DNA of 58,318 nt from Campylobacterales bacterium (GTDB lineage: Bacteria > Campylobacterota > Campylobacteria > Campylobacterales > Sulfurimonadaceae). The translations under genes were made by a program, and so were the position numbers. The DNA lies in NCBI GenBank assembly GCA_016938175.1, contig JAFGVE010000008.1, positions 1-58,318 of the forward strand, written 5' to 3'. Positions 16,696 through 27,063 of this stretch are shown here, piece by piece; positions within the stretch are counted from its first letter, which is position 1, and every line of letters starts with the position of its first letter. Under the pieces are notes generated by a model. It did not search any database, was not told the DNA's origin, and saw only the letters and a list, made by a program, of their open reading frames with translations.

Positions 16696-17423
16696 TGCAA
16701 TTTCATCAAAGTACTTTATTAAAACCTTTTTCAAATCTCATTTGTGAATTTACAAGTAAAGAAGATGGTAATCTCGCTTTTCACGTTGAAGATAGTGAAG
16801 GTAATGTAATAAAAAATCATAAACTCTTAGCAAACAGACTACATTATGAGTATACCAAACTCATTCATATGAAACAAATTCACTCTAATCTTACACATAC
16901 CATAACTGAGTATGACAACTTTTTTACTCCTCCAACTTGCGATGCACTTATTACAAACATACCCAAAAAACCACTTATGGTTATGGTTGCTGACTGCGCA
17001 CCCATCCTTTTTTATGACCCAAAACGTAGTGTTATAGCAGTGGCTCATGCAGGAAGGGCAGGTGCATTTAGTAACATCATACAAAATGTAGTCAATAGTT
17101 TTATAAAAGAGTATCAATCATCTCCTCAGGATATTTATGTATCTGTTGGAACTATGATTCATGAGTGTTGTTATGAAGTTGGTCAGGAGATAGTTTTAGA
17201 AGCTAAAGAGTTAGGCTACTCTTACGCTATTACAAAAAAAGAGTCACGTTACTTCTTAAATATTCCCAAAATTTTAAAAGATCAGTTAAAAAATGCAGGT
17301 ATAAAAGAAGACAACAGTGAATTCTCTTCATACTGTAGTGCCTGCTCTACTAATACACACTACTCGTATAGAGCAGAAGGTAACACGGGTAGATTTGCAG
17401 GGGTAATTATGTTAAAAGATTAA
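16695..17423 (+). CDS. pgeF: Peptidoglycan editing factor PgeF / YfiH-type laccase-domain protein
   Basis: A 242-residue member of the DUF152/YfiH family, shown in E. coli to correct wrongly built muropeptides and also described as a polyphenol oxidase. Metal-site features are the Cys in VADCAPILF, the His in AVAHAGRAG and HECCYEVG further on. The usual HAGWRG loop is HAGRAG here. The C-terminus has the family CSACSTNTHYSYR pattern. The predicted transcription start coincides with the ATG. Its stop shares a TTAA with the converging dxs stop. Confidence 0.88.
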   Translation: MQFHQSTLLKPFSNLICEFTSKEDGNLAFHVEDSEGNVIKNHKLLANRLHYEYTKLIHMKQIHSNLTHTITEYDNFFTPPTCDALITNIPKKPLMVMVADCAPILFYDPKRSVIAVAHAGRAGAFSNIIQNVVNSFIKEYQSSPQDIYVSVGTMIHECCYEVGQEIVLEAKELGYSYAITKKESRYFLNIPKILKDQLKNAGIKEDNSEFSSYCSACSTNTHYSYRAEGNTGRFAGVIMLKD

Positions 17424-19255
17424 AGACTCTCTCGTACTTTACTCGCTAAATCTTCAGGAGCAATACCTAAAGATTTTTCTACATGCTTAGTATTTCCGTG
17501 TGTAATAAAAGCATCAGCATACTCAAAACTCGTAAGATGAACGTCTGTAATCTGTTCATCCGCTAAAAATTCACCAATGGCAGAGCCAACACCACCCATC
17601 TTTGCACTATCTGAAAAAACAAACCATTTTTTATGTTCTTGTGCTAATCTACGTAACATCTCGGCATCCAAAGGTTTTACAAAACGTAGATCTAAAATTG
17701 TCACAGATGTATCCAATAACTCCGCTGTCTCAAATGCTCTTCCTACACCATTTCCATATCCAATAAAGAGAATATTTCCCTCTCCCTCTTGAAGTAGTTG
17801 AGACTTTCCAAGCTCAAATGGAGTAGAATCGATAAGTGTTGTAGAGATAAAAGCACCACGCGGATAACGTAGTGAACATGGATGCTCATACTTACTCGCA
17901 AACTCCATTGCATGATGAAAACTCAACTCATCTCTTGGAGCAAAAAGTGTCATATTAGGAATAGCACGTAAATAACTAATATCAAATGCACCCTGATGTG
18001 TCTCTCCATCTTCACCAACTATACCACCTCTATCAAGAGCGAAGACAACAGGTAAATCCATTAAACATGTATCGTGAATCACTTGATCATATGCACGTTG
18101 TAAAAATGTAGAGTAAATAGTACAAAATGGTTTAAAACCTTCCTTAGCCAAGGCAGCCATAGAAGTAACAGCATGCTGTTCCGCAATAGCTACATCCCAA
18201 AAACGATTAGGATACTTCTCTATAAGGGGACTTAAACCTGTCCCACTTGGCATGGCAGCAGTTGCACCAACAATTTTTTCATTCTCTTCACAAAGCTTTA
18301 AAAGAGACTCTGTATAAATCTGTGTTGCACTTTTTGCAGAAGATTTTTTGGCACTACTACCATCACTTAGATCAAAAGGACCGACTCCATGCCACTTCTC
18401 TTCTTGTCCTTCTGCAATTTCATAACCCTTACCTTTCGTAGTTTGTGCATGAATAATTACGGGTCTATCCATCTTTTTGGCAGTTTCAAGTATATCAATC
18501 AACTGTTCTAAATTATGTCCATCAACAGGGCCTATATAGTTTATTCCCATCTCTTCAAACATAATACCTGGAGTAATAAGCTTCAGCCCCTCTTCCATAC
18601 GTTTTGCAATATAGTGAGCACCTTCACCAAAATTATCTACAAAACTCTCAGTACTCTTTTTAAATCGTTGATAAAATGGTGATGCCATTGCAGAACTAAG
18701 CATTCTACTCATTGCACCTATAGGTTTTGCAATACTCATCTCATTATCATTGAGAATAATAACCATCGGATATTTTCTGTCACCTAGTTCATTTAAGGCT
18801 TCATAAACCATACCAGCAGTCATAGAACCATCGCCAATCATTACAACTGGTACCCGTGTTCCTTCCTGACCTTTGAGAGCAATTGCTTTTGCTGCACCGA
18901 CTCCTAAAGATATTGATGTAGAACTATGTCCCGCTACAAAGTAGTCATGTTCACTCTCTGTAGGCTTTGTGTAACCGCAAATTCCATTAAATTGTCGTAA
19001 AGTTTCAAACTCATCCCATCTTCCCGTGAGTAACTTATGAGCATATGCTTGATGACTCACATCAAATATAAAAGGATCATTTTTACTATCAAATACTTTA
19101 TGCATTGCTACAATTAACTCAGTAGCTCCCAAAGTAGAGCTTAAATGCCCACCATTCTGACTCACAACTGCCAAAATTTTTTCTCTTATTTGAGCGCAAA
19201 CCTCTTTTAATTCTGATATGTTTTTATTTTTTACGCTCATATTTTTACTACTCAT
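17420..19255 (-). CDS. dxs: 1-deoxy-D-xylulose-5-phosphate synthase
   Basis: Thiamine-diphosphate enzyme joining pyruvate and glyceraldehyde 3-phosphate, the entry to the MEP isoprenoid pathway. The 611 residues show the TPP-binding GDGSMTAGMVYEALN ... NDNEMSI region, DRGGIVGEDGETHQG in the pyrimidine domain and a transketolase C-terminal domain. It overlaps fliH by 8 bases. Its position after fliFGH is the same as I recall in C. jejuni. A later ATG (19240) exists, but AAGG precedes the first one. Confidence 0.97.
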   Translation of the reverse strand: MSSKNMSVKNKNISELKEVCAQIREKILAVVSQNGGHLSSTLGATELIVAMHKVFDSKNDPFIFDVSHQAYAHKLLTGRWDEFETLRQFNGICGYTKPTESEHDYFVAGHSSTSISLGVGAAKAIALKGQEGTRVPVVMIGDGSMTAGMVYEALNELGDRKYPMVIILNDNEMSIAKPIGAMSRMLSSAMASPFYQRFKKSTESFVDNFGEGAHYIAKRMEEGLKLITPGIMFEEMGINYIGPVDGHNLEQLIDILETAKKMDRPVIIHAQTTKGKGYEIAEGQEEKWHGVGPFDLSDGSSAKKSSAKSATQIYTESLLKLCEENEKIVGATAAMPSGTGLSPLIEKYPNRFWDVAIAEQHAVTSMAALAKEGFKPFCTIYSTFLQRAYDQVIHDTCLMDLPVVFALDRGGIVGEDGETHQGAFDISYLRAIPNMTLFAPRDELSFHHAMEFASKYEHPCSLRYPRGAFISTTLIDSTPFELGKSQLLQEGEGNILFIGYGNGVGRAFETAELLDTSVTILDLRFVKPLDAEMLRRLAQEHKKWFVFSDSAKMGGVGSAIGEFLADEQITDVHLTSFEYADAFITHGNTKHVEKSLGIAPEDLASKVRESL

Positions 19256-20054
19256 TCAATGCGGCCTTTTTTACTCTTTCAAATCGTTTAGATATCTGTG
19301 CGTCAATATTTCCAGCATTGCTGATGACTATGACACCACCTGCAGCAACTGCACGATCTGAGATAATATCAACATGTTCTAACTTAGCAAAATGTTCTGA
19401 AATATTTCCATGATCTTTTGGATTCACCTTCAAGGTAATTTTAGATGCCCCTTGTAAATCCTTAATAAGCTCATCAGAAAGTAACTTCGCTACCTCTTGG
19501 GAATTTTCTGAAAGTTCAATTTTAATAACCTCTTTAGAGATATCAAGTGCCGCAAAAATCAACTCTTGTTTAATCCCTTCTAATGAACTCTCAAACGTCA
19601 GAGCGGCTTCATTAAGTTTTTTTACAGAGTTTGCAAACTGCTCAACACTATTTGTTTCACTATTTTGTAAATCTTTTAATGCAGCAGCTTTTCCCGCTTC
19701 CATACCCTCTGTAAATGCACTCTCTTTTGCCGCTTGTAACGCTTGCTGATACTCCTCTTCTTTTGCTTCAAACTTCATCTGTAGTTTTATAAAATTTGAA
19801 GACATCTCGTCTGTTTTTTGCATAAGAGACTCTATTAAGGAGTCTTTAGAAGAACTACTTAAAGCACTAGAGTCTATACTCTCTTTTGGTTTTTCTTCGA
19901 AATTCTCTTCCACGTTTGATTGTAGATGTTTTTCTATAGGTAGTGATTCGTTGTCATCTTTTTTATCATCTGCCGTTCCTAAAGCAATTACTTTAAAATT
20001 GTATTTATTTACTGCATGTTTTTCTAAAGAATCACTTGAAATTACTGTAGCCAT
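19248..20054 (-). CDS. fliH: Flagellar assembly protein FliH
   Basis: Regulator of the flagellar export ATPase FliI and part of the cytoplasmic sorting platform. The 268 residues have a low-complexity acidic N-terminal third (Lys/Glu/Ser-rich), a central helical coiled coil (about 75-150) with MEAGKAAALKDLQ, and a conserved C-terminal domain (about 165-265) with the AALDISKEVIKIEL strand-helix. Gene order fliF-fliG-fliH supports the call. No Gly-repeat GxxxG run as long as in enterobacteria is seen. Confidence 0.92.
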   Translation of the reverse strand: MATVISSDSLEKHAVNKYNFKVIALGTADDKKDDNESLPIEKHLQSNVEENFEEKPKESIDSSALSSSSKDSLIESLMQKTDEMSSNFIKLQMKFEAKEEEYQQALQAAKESAFTEGMEAGKAAALKDLQNSETNSVEQFANSVKKLNEAALTFESSLEGIKQELIFAALDISKEVIKIELSENSQEVAKLLSDELIKDLQGASKITLKVNPKDHGNISEHFAKLEHVDIISDRAVAAGGVIVISNAGNIDAQISKRFERVKKAALNE

Positions 20055-20070
20055 ACCTATACTCTCATAT

Positions 20071-21099
20071 CTATTCTATCATCTCTTCGGTAGAACCCAT
20101 TTGGATTGTACCAGCTTCAGCTAAACCATTTACAACTTCAACAATTTTTCTCTGAGCCGTTTCAACATCTTTCATTTTAACTGCTCCAAGGAATTGCATC
20201 TCCTCTTCAAACGCATCTCTAGCACGCTCACTCATTGCAGAGAAAAATTTCTCTTTGAGTTCTTCAGGAGATGATTTAAGAGCCAACATTAACTCTCCTT
20301 TATCTACCGCTTTGAGTGTCTCTGTAATTGCATTTTTATCAAGTGTAACAATATCTTCAAAAGTAAACATCATCTCTTTTATAAGCGTTGCCAACTCTTC
20401 ATCAACCTGTTCAATCGTTGCAAGAGTTGCTTTAGAACTTTTAGCTCCCAAACGGTTAAAGACATCTGCAACAGCACGCGGACCACCAACTTCAACTTTA
20501 TAAGAAGCGAGTGATTCTAGTTTGGACTCTAACACCGCAGAAACTCTTTTAATGACTGATGGAGAGATATCTCCAAGTTTTGCCATCCTCATAGCTACTT
20601 CACTTCGTAAGTCATCAGCAAAAAACTGTAAAGTATCTGCAGCTTCTGTTGCATCCATATGTGCCAAGATAAGTGCAATTGTTTGAGGATGTTCATGCTG
20701 AATAAAATCTGAAAGTTGTTGTGGTTTAATTTTAGAAAGATATGAAAAGTTTTGCGTATTTTGCATACTTTTTGAAAGTTTATCTAAAACTTTTTTCGCC
20801 TCTTCTGGACCTAATGTACGGTAAAGAAGCTCTCTTGCATACTCCATACCACCAGAAGTAAGGTACTGACCTGATTGAAAAATAGCATGAAACTCTTCTA
20901 AAACAGCTGTTGCAACTGCTCTATCAAGTGTGTTATGCTTGGCAATAAATTTAGAAACTTCAGTAATTGCATCAACGCTCATACTCGAAAAAATTGCTGC
21001 AGTAGTCTCTTCACCCAACTGAAGTAACAAAACAGCTATCTTTTCAGCCATTGTCATCTCATCAAAAACAGCCTGTTGTTGTGGATTTAAGCTTGCCAT
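20071..21099 (-). CDS. fliG: Flagellar motor switch protein FliG
   Basis: C-ring protein that receives torque from the stator and sets rotation direction. The 342 residues include the N-terminal FliF-binding domain (MTMAEKIAVLLLQLGEETTA), the EHPQTIALILAHM motif of the middle domain (about 133-146), and the charged torque helix region near AITETLKAVDKGELMLALK. It is 3 bases from fliF and 16 from fliH in one operon. Confidence 0.97.
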   Translation of the reverse strand: MASLNPQQQAVFDEMTMAEKIAVLLLQLGEETTAAIFSSMSVDAITEVSKFIAKHNTLDRAVATAVLEEFHAIFQSGQYLTSGGMEYARELLYRTLGPEEAKKVLDKLSKSMQNTQNFSYLSKIKPQQLSDFIQHEHPQTIALILAHMDATEAADTLQFFADDLRSEVAMRMAKLGDISPSVIKRVSAVLESKLESLASYKVEVGGPRAVADVFNRLGAKSSKATLATIEQVDEELATLIKEMMFTFEDIVTLDKNAITETLKAVDKGELMLALKSSPEELKEKFFSAMSERARDAFEEEMQFLGAVKMKDVETAQRKIVEVVNGLAEAGTIQMGSTEEMIE

Positions 21100-21102
21100 A
21101 AA

Positions 21103-22815
21103 CTACCCTCTTGCTTTGGTTGAGACACCCTCTTGCTCTTCTGCAAGTAGTGCTTGTAATAAAGATGCGATATCTTCTGGTGATTCTTCAGCCATTGTTC
21201 TTACTTTTTCAAGGATAACTTCATATTTAAGTTCATCCTCATTGAAACCTGTACTCACACCTAATTGACTCTCAACTTTTTTACGCATCTGCTGTACTTT
21301 TTCTACAAGGTCTTCATCTTCATCATCTTCTACAGTCAAGACTGGAGCCTGAAGTTCCTCCTCTTCTTTAGAAACTTCGAGCATTTTATCTGCAAAAGGT
21401 GCAATAACTTTTTTGTATAAAATAAGTAATAAAATAAGAACAAATATATATTTAAATAGTCCTGCAAAAGGTGCTAAATACGTCTGTGAGAACTCAAGTG
21501 CCTGGCTAACACCATCCTCTCCTGCAACAAGCTTGCTTCTTTCAAACTGTAAATTTTGGAGAGTAACTTGGTCACCTCGTGTTTCATCAATACCAATGGA
21601 ACGGCTCACTAAAGACGTAAGTGCTTCAACATCACTCTCACTCAAAGCTACATATTCTCTTTGCGCCGTTGGTTCTCCACTCTCATTTAGCTTTGTTTTA
21701 TATTTACCATCAACAACCACAGCAGCCGTTATTCTTTTAATTCGTGCAAATTGACTCTTCGTTGTACTTACAGTTTTACCAACCTCATAGTTAGTAGTTC
21801 CTGTATTTTTTTCGTACTTCTCACTTACTTGATTACTCTGTAATCCTTGAACTGGTCCTATATTACTGACTGTTCCAGGGACACCACCAACTTGCTCTGG
21901 AGAACCACCCTGACGTTTTTCTTCACTAACTTGCTCACTACGAACAACATTTTCAGGATCATAACTCTCTGAGGTAGAACTCTGTTGAGAAAAATCAAAC
22001 TCAATTGTTACCTGAGCCACAACTTTCTCTTTGCCACCTACAAAAGGAGAAATCATCTCAACAATTTTTTCCTGGCGTTTTTTCTCTTCTTTGAGTTTAT
22101 AGCGTTGTTGTACAACAGAGAGTTCACTCATTTGTGCCATTTCATCTTCATCGCCGAGTGTTTCGCCATCACTACTAACAAGCATCACGTTTGCTGAAGT
22201 TAACTTTGGAACAGCTGCCGCAACAAGGTTTTTAATACCACGGATCTGCTTTGCAGAGAGTTTTCTTCCTTCAAGCATCTGTAACATTACAGAAGCAGTT
22301 GGGGCTATACTCTCTGAAACGAAAAGTGACTCTTTAGGAAGAGCGAGACTGACGTCTGCACTCTCTATAGGACCTAGAGCACTAATAGTACGAGACAACT
22401 CTCCTTCTAGTGCACGAAGATATTTTACATTTTGATCAAAACCAGTAGCACCAAATTCTTGAGTATCAAAAAGTTCAAACCCCACACCACTGTCTTTTGG
22501 TATTCCTTGCGCCGCAATTGCAATACGCTCTTTATACACAACGTCGCGTGGTACTTTTACAACATTATTGTCTTCTAAAATATAAGTAATGCCATCTTTT
22601 TCTAGCTGTTCTATAACTTTTGCTGCATCAGATGAGCTTAGTGAATCAAAAAGTACCTCGTACTCTTTAGATTGACTTTTTTGTGCTGTAAAGACAACTA
22701 AGAAAATTAAAAACGCAACAATTCCAACTACTGCCGCAGCTATAATCATCTTTTGCTGCGCCGTAAGCTTTGCATACAACACAACCAATTGCGAAAAAAG
22801 TTTCTTAAAGTCCAT
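21103..22815 (-). CDS. fliF: Flagellar MS-ring protein FliF
   Basis: Forms the MS ring in the inner membrane. The 570 residues start with a membrane segment (about 24-46), continue through two YscJ-type ring-building motifs (about 50-215; GIPKDSGVGFELFD is characteristic), a Ser/Gln-rich loop (about 290-350), a second membrane segment (about 443-462), and an acidic C-terminal tail that binds FliG. It follows hisC by 19 bases. Confidence 0.97.
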   Translation of the reverse strand: MDFKKLFSQLVVLYAKLTAQQKMIIAAAVVGIVAFLIFLVVFTAQKSQSKEYEVLFDSLSSSDAAKVIEQLEKDGITYILEDNNVVKVPRDVVYKERIAIAAQGIPKDSGVGFELFDTQEFGATGFDQNVKYLRALEGELSRTISALGPIESADVSLALPKESLFVSESIAPTASVMLQMLEGRKLSAKQIRGIKNLVAAAVPKLTSANVMLVSSDGETLGDEDEMAQMSELSVVQQRYKLKEEKKRQEKIVEMISPFVGGKEKVVAQVTIEFDFSQQSSTSESYDPENVVRSEQVSEEKRQGGSPEQVGGVPGTVSNIGPVQGLQSNQVSEKYEKNTGTTNYEVGKTVSTTKSQFARIKRITAAVVVDGKYKTKLNESGEPTAQREYVALSESDVEALTSLVSRSIGIDETRGDQVTLQNLQFERSKLVAGEDGVSQALEFSQTYLAPFAGLFKYIFVLILLLILYKKVIAPFADKMLEVSKEEEELQAPVLTVEDDEDEDLVEKVQQMRKKVESQLGVSTGFNEDELKYEVILEKVRTMAEESPEDIASLLQALLAEEQEGVSTKARG

Positions 22816-22834
22816 CAGCTTCCCGTTTTAAAAT

Positions 22835-23929
22835 CTACAACAACTCTTGAGTTAATGCGAAAAATTTACTATTTTGTTCCGGTGTTCCTACTGTCACACG
22901 AATAGCATTAAGACCATAACCCGTTAAATTTCGTACAATCATTCCTTTTCTCAAAAGAGCATCAGAGAGTTGTGTCGCATTTTGTGTATCATTTAGACAA
23001 AGTGTTACAAAGTTAGTATAACTCTCTATTATATCTATTTTTTGCTCTTTTGCAAACTCTTCATAGCGTTTCATCTCTGTGAAATTTGAAGCGATACAAT
23101 TGTTTACAAATGCTTCATCTTCTAAAGCAACCGTAGCGGCTTTAAGAGTTAAAGTAGTAATATTAAACGGTGGACGAAGTTTATAAAGCTCTTTTATAAT
23201 ATTTCCTCGAGAAAGTCCATAGCCAACACGCATTCCACCAAGACCATAAGCTTTTGAAAAAGTCCCTAAATAAATAACATTTTCAAATTTTTCAATCAAC
23301 TCTTTTGGAGATACACTTTTACTTTTATCTTTAAATGCGGCGTATTCCATATAGGCACCATCTACAACTACCAAAGTACTGTTGTCTACTTTAGCAATAA
23401 ACTCCATCATCTCTTGGGCATCTATTGCGTCACCTGTAGGATTATTTGGAGTACATAAGAAAATAATATCTGGTTTTTCCGCCTTATAAAGCTCATAAAA
23501 TTCATTCATATTATGCTCTTGAGACGCTGTTCTTACAACACTTGCACCAATATGTTTTGCATAAATTTCATACATTGCAAAAGTAACACTATTCATTAAA
23601 ATTTTAGAGTTCTCATCTGCTTTTGCATGCATAATAAACTCTATTACCTGATCACTTCCACTTCCAATAATTACATTCTCATCTTCAAGAGAAAACTTCT
23701 TAGCGAGTGCCGATTTGAGCTCAAACATGCTATCATCAGGATAGAGTGCCATTTTTTGTACAATATTTGCCACTTCTGCTTGCACTTTCGGTGAACAACC
23801 GTATGGGTTCTCATTTGAAGCAAGCTTTACAATTTCACTTGGTTCAATGCCAAAATCACGAACAACCAACTCTATTGGCTTTCCAGCCTCATAAGTTTTA
23901 ATATCTTGGAGTTTTTTATTAAAATTCAT
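22835..23929 (-). CDS. hisC: Histidinol-phosphate aminotransferase
   Basis: PLP enzyme of histidine synthesis that can also serve as aromatic aminotransferase. The 364 residues show ASNENPYG at the N-terminus, [19 protein letters not shown], and the Schiff-base Lys in [17 protein letters not shown] put the start at 23929, where AAAGGCG precedes ATG; this overlaps the pheA stop as ATGA. Its position right after pheA fits a role in phenylalanine/tyrosine transamination as well as histidine. Confidence 0.95.
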   Translation of the reverse strand: MNFNKKLQDIKTYEAGKPIELVVRDFGIEPSEIVKLASNENPYGCSPKVQAEVANIVQKMALYPDDSMFELKSALAKKFSLEDENVIIGSGSDQVIEFIMHAKADENSKILMNSVTFAMYEIYAKHIGASVVRTASQEHNMNEFYELYKAEKPDIIFLCTPNNPTGDAIDAQEMMEFIAKVDNSTLVVVDGAYMEYAAFKDKSKSVSPKELIEKFENVIYLGTFSKAYGLGGMRVGYGLSRGNIIKELYKLRPPFNITTLTLKAATVALEDEAFVNNCIASNFTEMKRYEEFAKEQKIDIIESYTNFVTLCLNDTQNATQLSDALLRKGMIVRNLTGYGLNAIRVTVGTPEQNSKFFALTQELL

Positions 23930-25020
23930 TCTTCGCCTTTTACGTAAGAGCCAAGCCAAGTTACCTCGCCCTCATGCTTTTTAAGTACATTTTGGATTCT
24001 TTGTTCATCTATGTGACCATAAAAATCTATGTAAAACCAGTAATCAAACCCACCATCTTTGTCTTTAGCCGGACGTGACTCAATTTTCGAAAGATTAATC
24101 TTTTCAGTATCAAAATCTTGTAAAAAATGTACCAGTGCTCCAGCTTCTACCGCATCCTTTAGGCGTACAAGAATAGATGTTTTATCATTCCCACTCACAC
24201 CATTTTTAAAATCACTTAAAATTACAAAACGTGTAGCATTATCATGCTCATCTTCAATGTTTTCAAACATTGTCGGTAAACCGTATAATTTTGCTGCTAT
24301 ATGAGAGCAGATAGCTGCAGAACTATTATCTTTTGCAGCCAAAATTGCCGCTTTAGCTGTTGATTCTACAGGTATAAGTTCTATCTCATTGAGTCCATGT
24401 TCGCTTAAAAACTCTCGACACTGTCCAAAGCCCTTATCTTTAGAATAAATTTTTGTTATCTCATCTAAATGATTTGCTTTTGTAGCAAAGGCTACGTGTA
24501 TAGGCATATAGAGTTCTGCGACTATCTTCACACTACTCTTTGCAAGTAAATCAAGTGTTTCTCCAACGATTCCATCACGAGAGTTTTCAATAGGTACAAC
24601 ACCAAACTTTGCACGTTTACTTTCTAAAGTTTTAAAAACAGTTTCTATAGAGTTGAGTGAAAGATATTCACTCATCGCACCAAAACGACTCTCAGCAGCT
24701 TGATGTGTAAAACTCCCTTCAGGTCCAAGGTATGCTATACGTTCCGGTAACTCAAGATTTCGTGAAACAGCAAAAATTTCTAAATATATTGCTTCTATAG
24801 CGCTTTTATTTAAAAGACCATTACTCTTTTGACTAATCTCTGCAAGTCTTTCAATAATAGCTTTTTCCCTCTCAGGTCGATAAACTGCTCCACCTGTATC
24901 ATGCTTAATTTCACCAACTCTTTGAACAACATGCATACGTCTGTTTAGCAGTTCAAGAATCTCATTATCTATTAAATCAATTGCATCTCTACAATCTTCT
25001 AATGTTTTCCATTCGCTCAT
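23926..25020 (-). CDS. pheA: Chorismate mutase / prephenate dehydratase (P-protein)
   Basis: Bifunctional enzyme turning chorismate into phenylpyruvate. Residues 1-90 are an AroQ-type chorismate mutase helix bundle ([20 protein letters not shown]). Residues about 93-270 are prephenate dehydratase ([26 protein letters not shown]). The last 85 or so are an ACT domain with the ESRP phenylalanine-binding motif, so feedback inhibition by phenylalanine is expected. It overlaps the HAD gene and hisC by 4 bases each. Confidence 0.96.
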   Translation of the reverse strand: MSEWKTLEDCRDAIDLIDNEILELLNRRMHVVQRVGEIKHDTGGAVYRPEREKAIIERLAEISQKSNGLLNKSAIEAIYLEIFAVSRNLELPERIAYLGPEGSFTHQAAESRFGAMSEYLSLNSIETVFKTLESKRAKFGVVPIENSRDGIVGETLDLLAKSSVKIVAELYMPIHVAFATKANHLDEITKIYSKDKGFGQCREFLSEHGLNEIELIPVESTAKAAILAAKDNSSAAICSHIAAKLYGLPTMFENIEDEHDNATRFVILSDFKNGVSGNDKTSILVRLKDAVEAGALVHFLQDFDTEKINLSKIESRPAKDKDGGFDYWFYIDFYGHIDEQRIQNVLKKHEGEVTWLGSYVKGEE

Positions 25021-25793
25021 AGCTTCTCCAGTATCTCTTGCATATTTGCATACACTAAGTCAGGTTGCAGTGACTTCGGAACTTGCGGAAGAATTTCCTC
25101 TTTTGTCTTATACTTACCACTTGTGACAAAAACTGTTTTCATTCCCATCTCTTTGGCACCACCCAAATCACCTGTAACATCATCACTTATCATAGTTATT
25201 TTGTCAAAACTTACATTTGCATCTTGTTTTTGTAAAGCAGCAAGTGCCTCATTATAAAATGCTTCACTTGGTTTACCAACAACTTCATACGAAGTACTAG
25301 TGGCAAATTCCAACATTTTCAACACAGCACCTACTCCCGGATAACGTTTAGAGTTTTTTGCATAAATTGATGTCTCATGCATACCAATAAGTGAAGCCCC
25401 GCTTAAAATAAACTCTATCATCTGAGCATATTCATCTGCAGTAAAATCCTCTTTAATGGCTATAAGCACACTCTTAGGATTTTCATAGTCCAAAGCATAA
25501 CCCATATCTTGCATTGTTTGTAAAAACTCGCCTGCTCCATATGCCGCAACACCATCTTTTGGAACTCTTGATTCCAATAACATTAAAGGGTCAATATATT
25601 TATCAAAACCAAACTCAAAACCTAAAGAGTGTAAAAAATTATAAAAATTTTTTGAAGACTTTTTCGTATTGTTTGTAACAATCATATAAGGAATATTTTC
25701 CCTGTTAAGTTTTTTTATAAACTCTAGACTTCCTGCAATTGGGGACTTATCTTCATCGCTAATCAAAGTTCCCTGAACGTCTATAAAATACAC
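25017..25793 (-). CDS. HAD-superfamily (NagD/HAD-IIA-like) hydrolase with DVQGT motif
   Basis: A 258-residue protein of the NagD-like HAD group. Motif I is FIDVQGTL (Asp5), motif II is IVTNNTKKS, motif III Lys is in VVGKPSEAFY and motif IV is MISDDVTGDLGGA. In active phosphatases the residue two after the nucleophile is Asp; here it is Gln7, so the usual general acid is missing. It starts at GTG. The gene sits between lysA and pheA, as I recall for the C. jejuni counterpart. The substrate is unknown. Confidence 0.85.
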   Translation of the reverse strand: MYFIDVQGTLISDEDKSPIAGSLEFIKKLNRENIPYMIVTNNTKKSSKNFYNFLHSLGFEFGFDKYIDPLMLLESRVPKDGVAAYGAGEFLQTMQDMGYALDYENPKSVLIAIKEDFTADEYAQMIEFILSGASLIGMHETSIYAKNSKRYPGVGAVLKMLEFATSTSYEVVGKPSEAFYNEALAALQKQDANVSFDKITMISDDVTGDLGGAKEMGMKTVFVTSGKYKTKEEILPQVPKSLQPDLVYANMQEILEKL

Positions 25794-25797
25794 TGGC

Positions 25798-27009
25798 TTA
25801 ACTCTCTAAAAACTCTTTTTCTAAAGCTATTAAGTCATCAAAACTCTCACGTTTACGAATCATTCTTGCTTTTCCATTCTCTAGGGCAACCTCGGCACTA
25901 CGTCCACGAGTATTATAGTTACTTCCCATTCCAAAACCATATGCACCTGCACTATGAACAACAACTAAATCATTATGTGCCAATTCAGGGAGTTCATAAT
26001 CCTTAGCAAAAAAATCACCACTTTCGCATACAGGTCCAACGATATCTACAGCTCTTTTTTCACCTTGATTCTCTGTGATAGCTTCTATCTTATGATAAGC
26101 TTTGTAAAGAGCTGGACGAAGCAGGTCATTCATTGCGCCATCAACAACAACAAAACGTTTTTCACCATTTTGTTTCTCATACAGAACTTTCGATAAAAAA
26201 TATCCTGAATTTGCAGTTAAAAATCGACCTGGTTCACAGAGAATTGTTAAATCTAAACCTTTCATACAACCTAATATTGCTTGTGCATAGTCGTAAGGTT
26301 TAATTGTTGTCTCATTATCATATTTAATACCAAGTCCGCCACCAATGTCAAAAAACTTCAATTCTATTTTGATACCCGCCAAAGAACGAACTAAATCAGC
26401 CACAATCTCTGCTGACTCATAAATTGGCTTGAGTTCAGTCAACTGTGAACCTATATGAAAGTGAATTCCAACAGGATCTAAATGCTCAGAAGCATTTGCT
26501 TTGATATACATACGCTTTGCAGTTGAGAGATCTACTCCAAACTTATTATCATGAAGACCTGTAGATATATAAGGGTGAGTTTGCGGATCAATGTTTGGAT
26601 TAACACGGATACTGATGCGAGACACTTTTCCAAGCTCTTTTGCGATGAGTTCAACACGTCCAAGTTCTGCTTCACTCTCAACGTTGATATACAGGATGTC
26701 TTTCTCAATTGCTTCACGAATTTCATCATCTGTTTTCCCTACACCGGAGAAGATAATTTTGTATGAAGGAATTCCCGCTAAAAATGCACGACGCACCTCA
26801 CCAATTGAAACACAGTCCGCACCACTACCCATTTTTGCAAAATGCTTTACAACACTAAGGTTAGAGTTTGCTTTTACCGCATAAGCAATAATTAACTTAC
26901 GCCCACGAAAAGCTTCTTTTAAAGCTTCATATTGTGTTGTCATATAGTCAAAATCATATACATAAAGAGGAGTTTTATACTCGTTAGCCAAAGCTTTAAA
27001 GTCAATCAT
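25798..27009 (-). CDS. lysA: Diaminopimelate decarboxylase
   Basis: Makes L-lysine from meso-diaminopimelate with PLP. The 403 residues show the Schiff-base Lys in YAVKANSN, HFHIGSQ, the phosphate-binding GGGLGIKY, CEPGRF and the dimer-partner Cys in VCESGDFFA. Length is typical. Only a weak TAGAAT -10 candidate is visible in the 54-base gap upstream, so it may also be transcribed from the permease gene. Confidence 0.97.
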   Translation of the reverse strand: MIDFKALANEYKTPLYVYDFDYMTTQYEALKEAFRGRKLIIAYAVKANSNLSVVKHFAKMGSGADCVSIGEVRRAFLAGIPSYKIIFSGVGKTDDEIREAIEKDILYINVESEAELGRVELIAKELGKVSRISIRVNPNIDPQTHPYISTGLHDNKFGVDLSTAKRMYIKANASEHLDPVGIHFHIGSQLTELKPIYESAEIVADLVRSLAGIKIELKFFDIGGGLGIKYDNETTIKPYDYAQAILGCMKGLDLTILCEPGRFLTANSGYFLSKVLYEKQNGEKRFVVVDGAMNDLLRPALYKAYHKIEAITENQGEKRAVDIVGPVCESGDFFAKDYELPELAHNDLVVVHSAGAYGFGMGSNYNTRGRSAEVALENGKARMIRKRESFDDLIALEKEFLES

Positions 27010-27063
27010 TCATCGTCCAAATTCTTTTTTGAATGATTCTATCCAAATTGCCCTTATAAGCAA

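Noticed and set aside
21413..21754. Plus-strand frame of 113 codons opposite fliF
   Set aside because: Lies wholly within a certain fliF coding region, with no protein-like pattern and no start signal.
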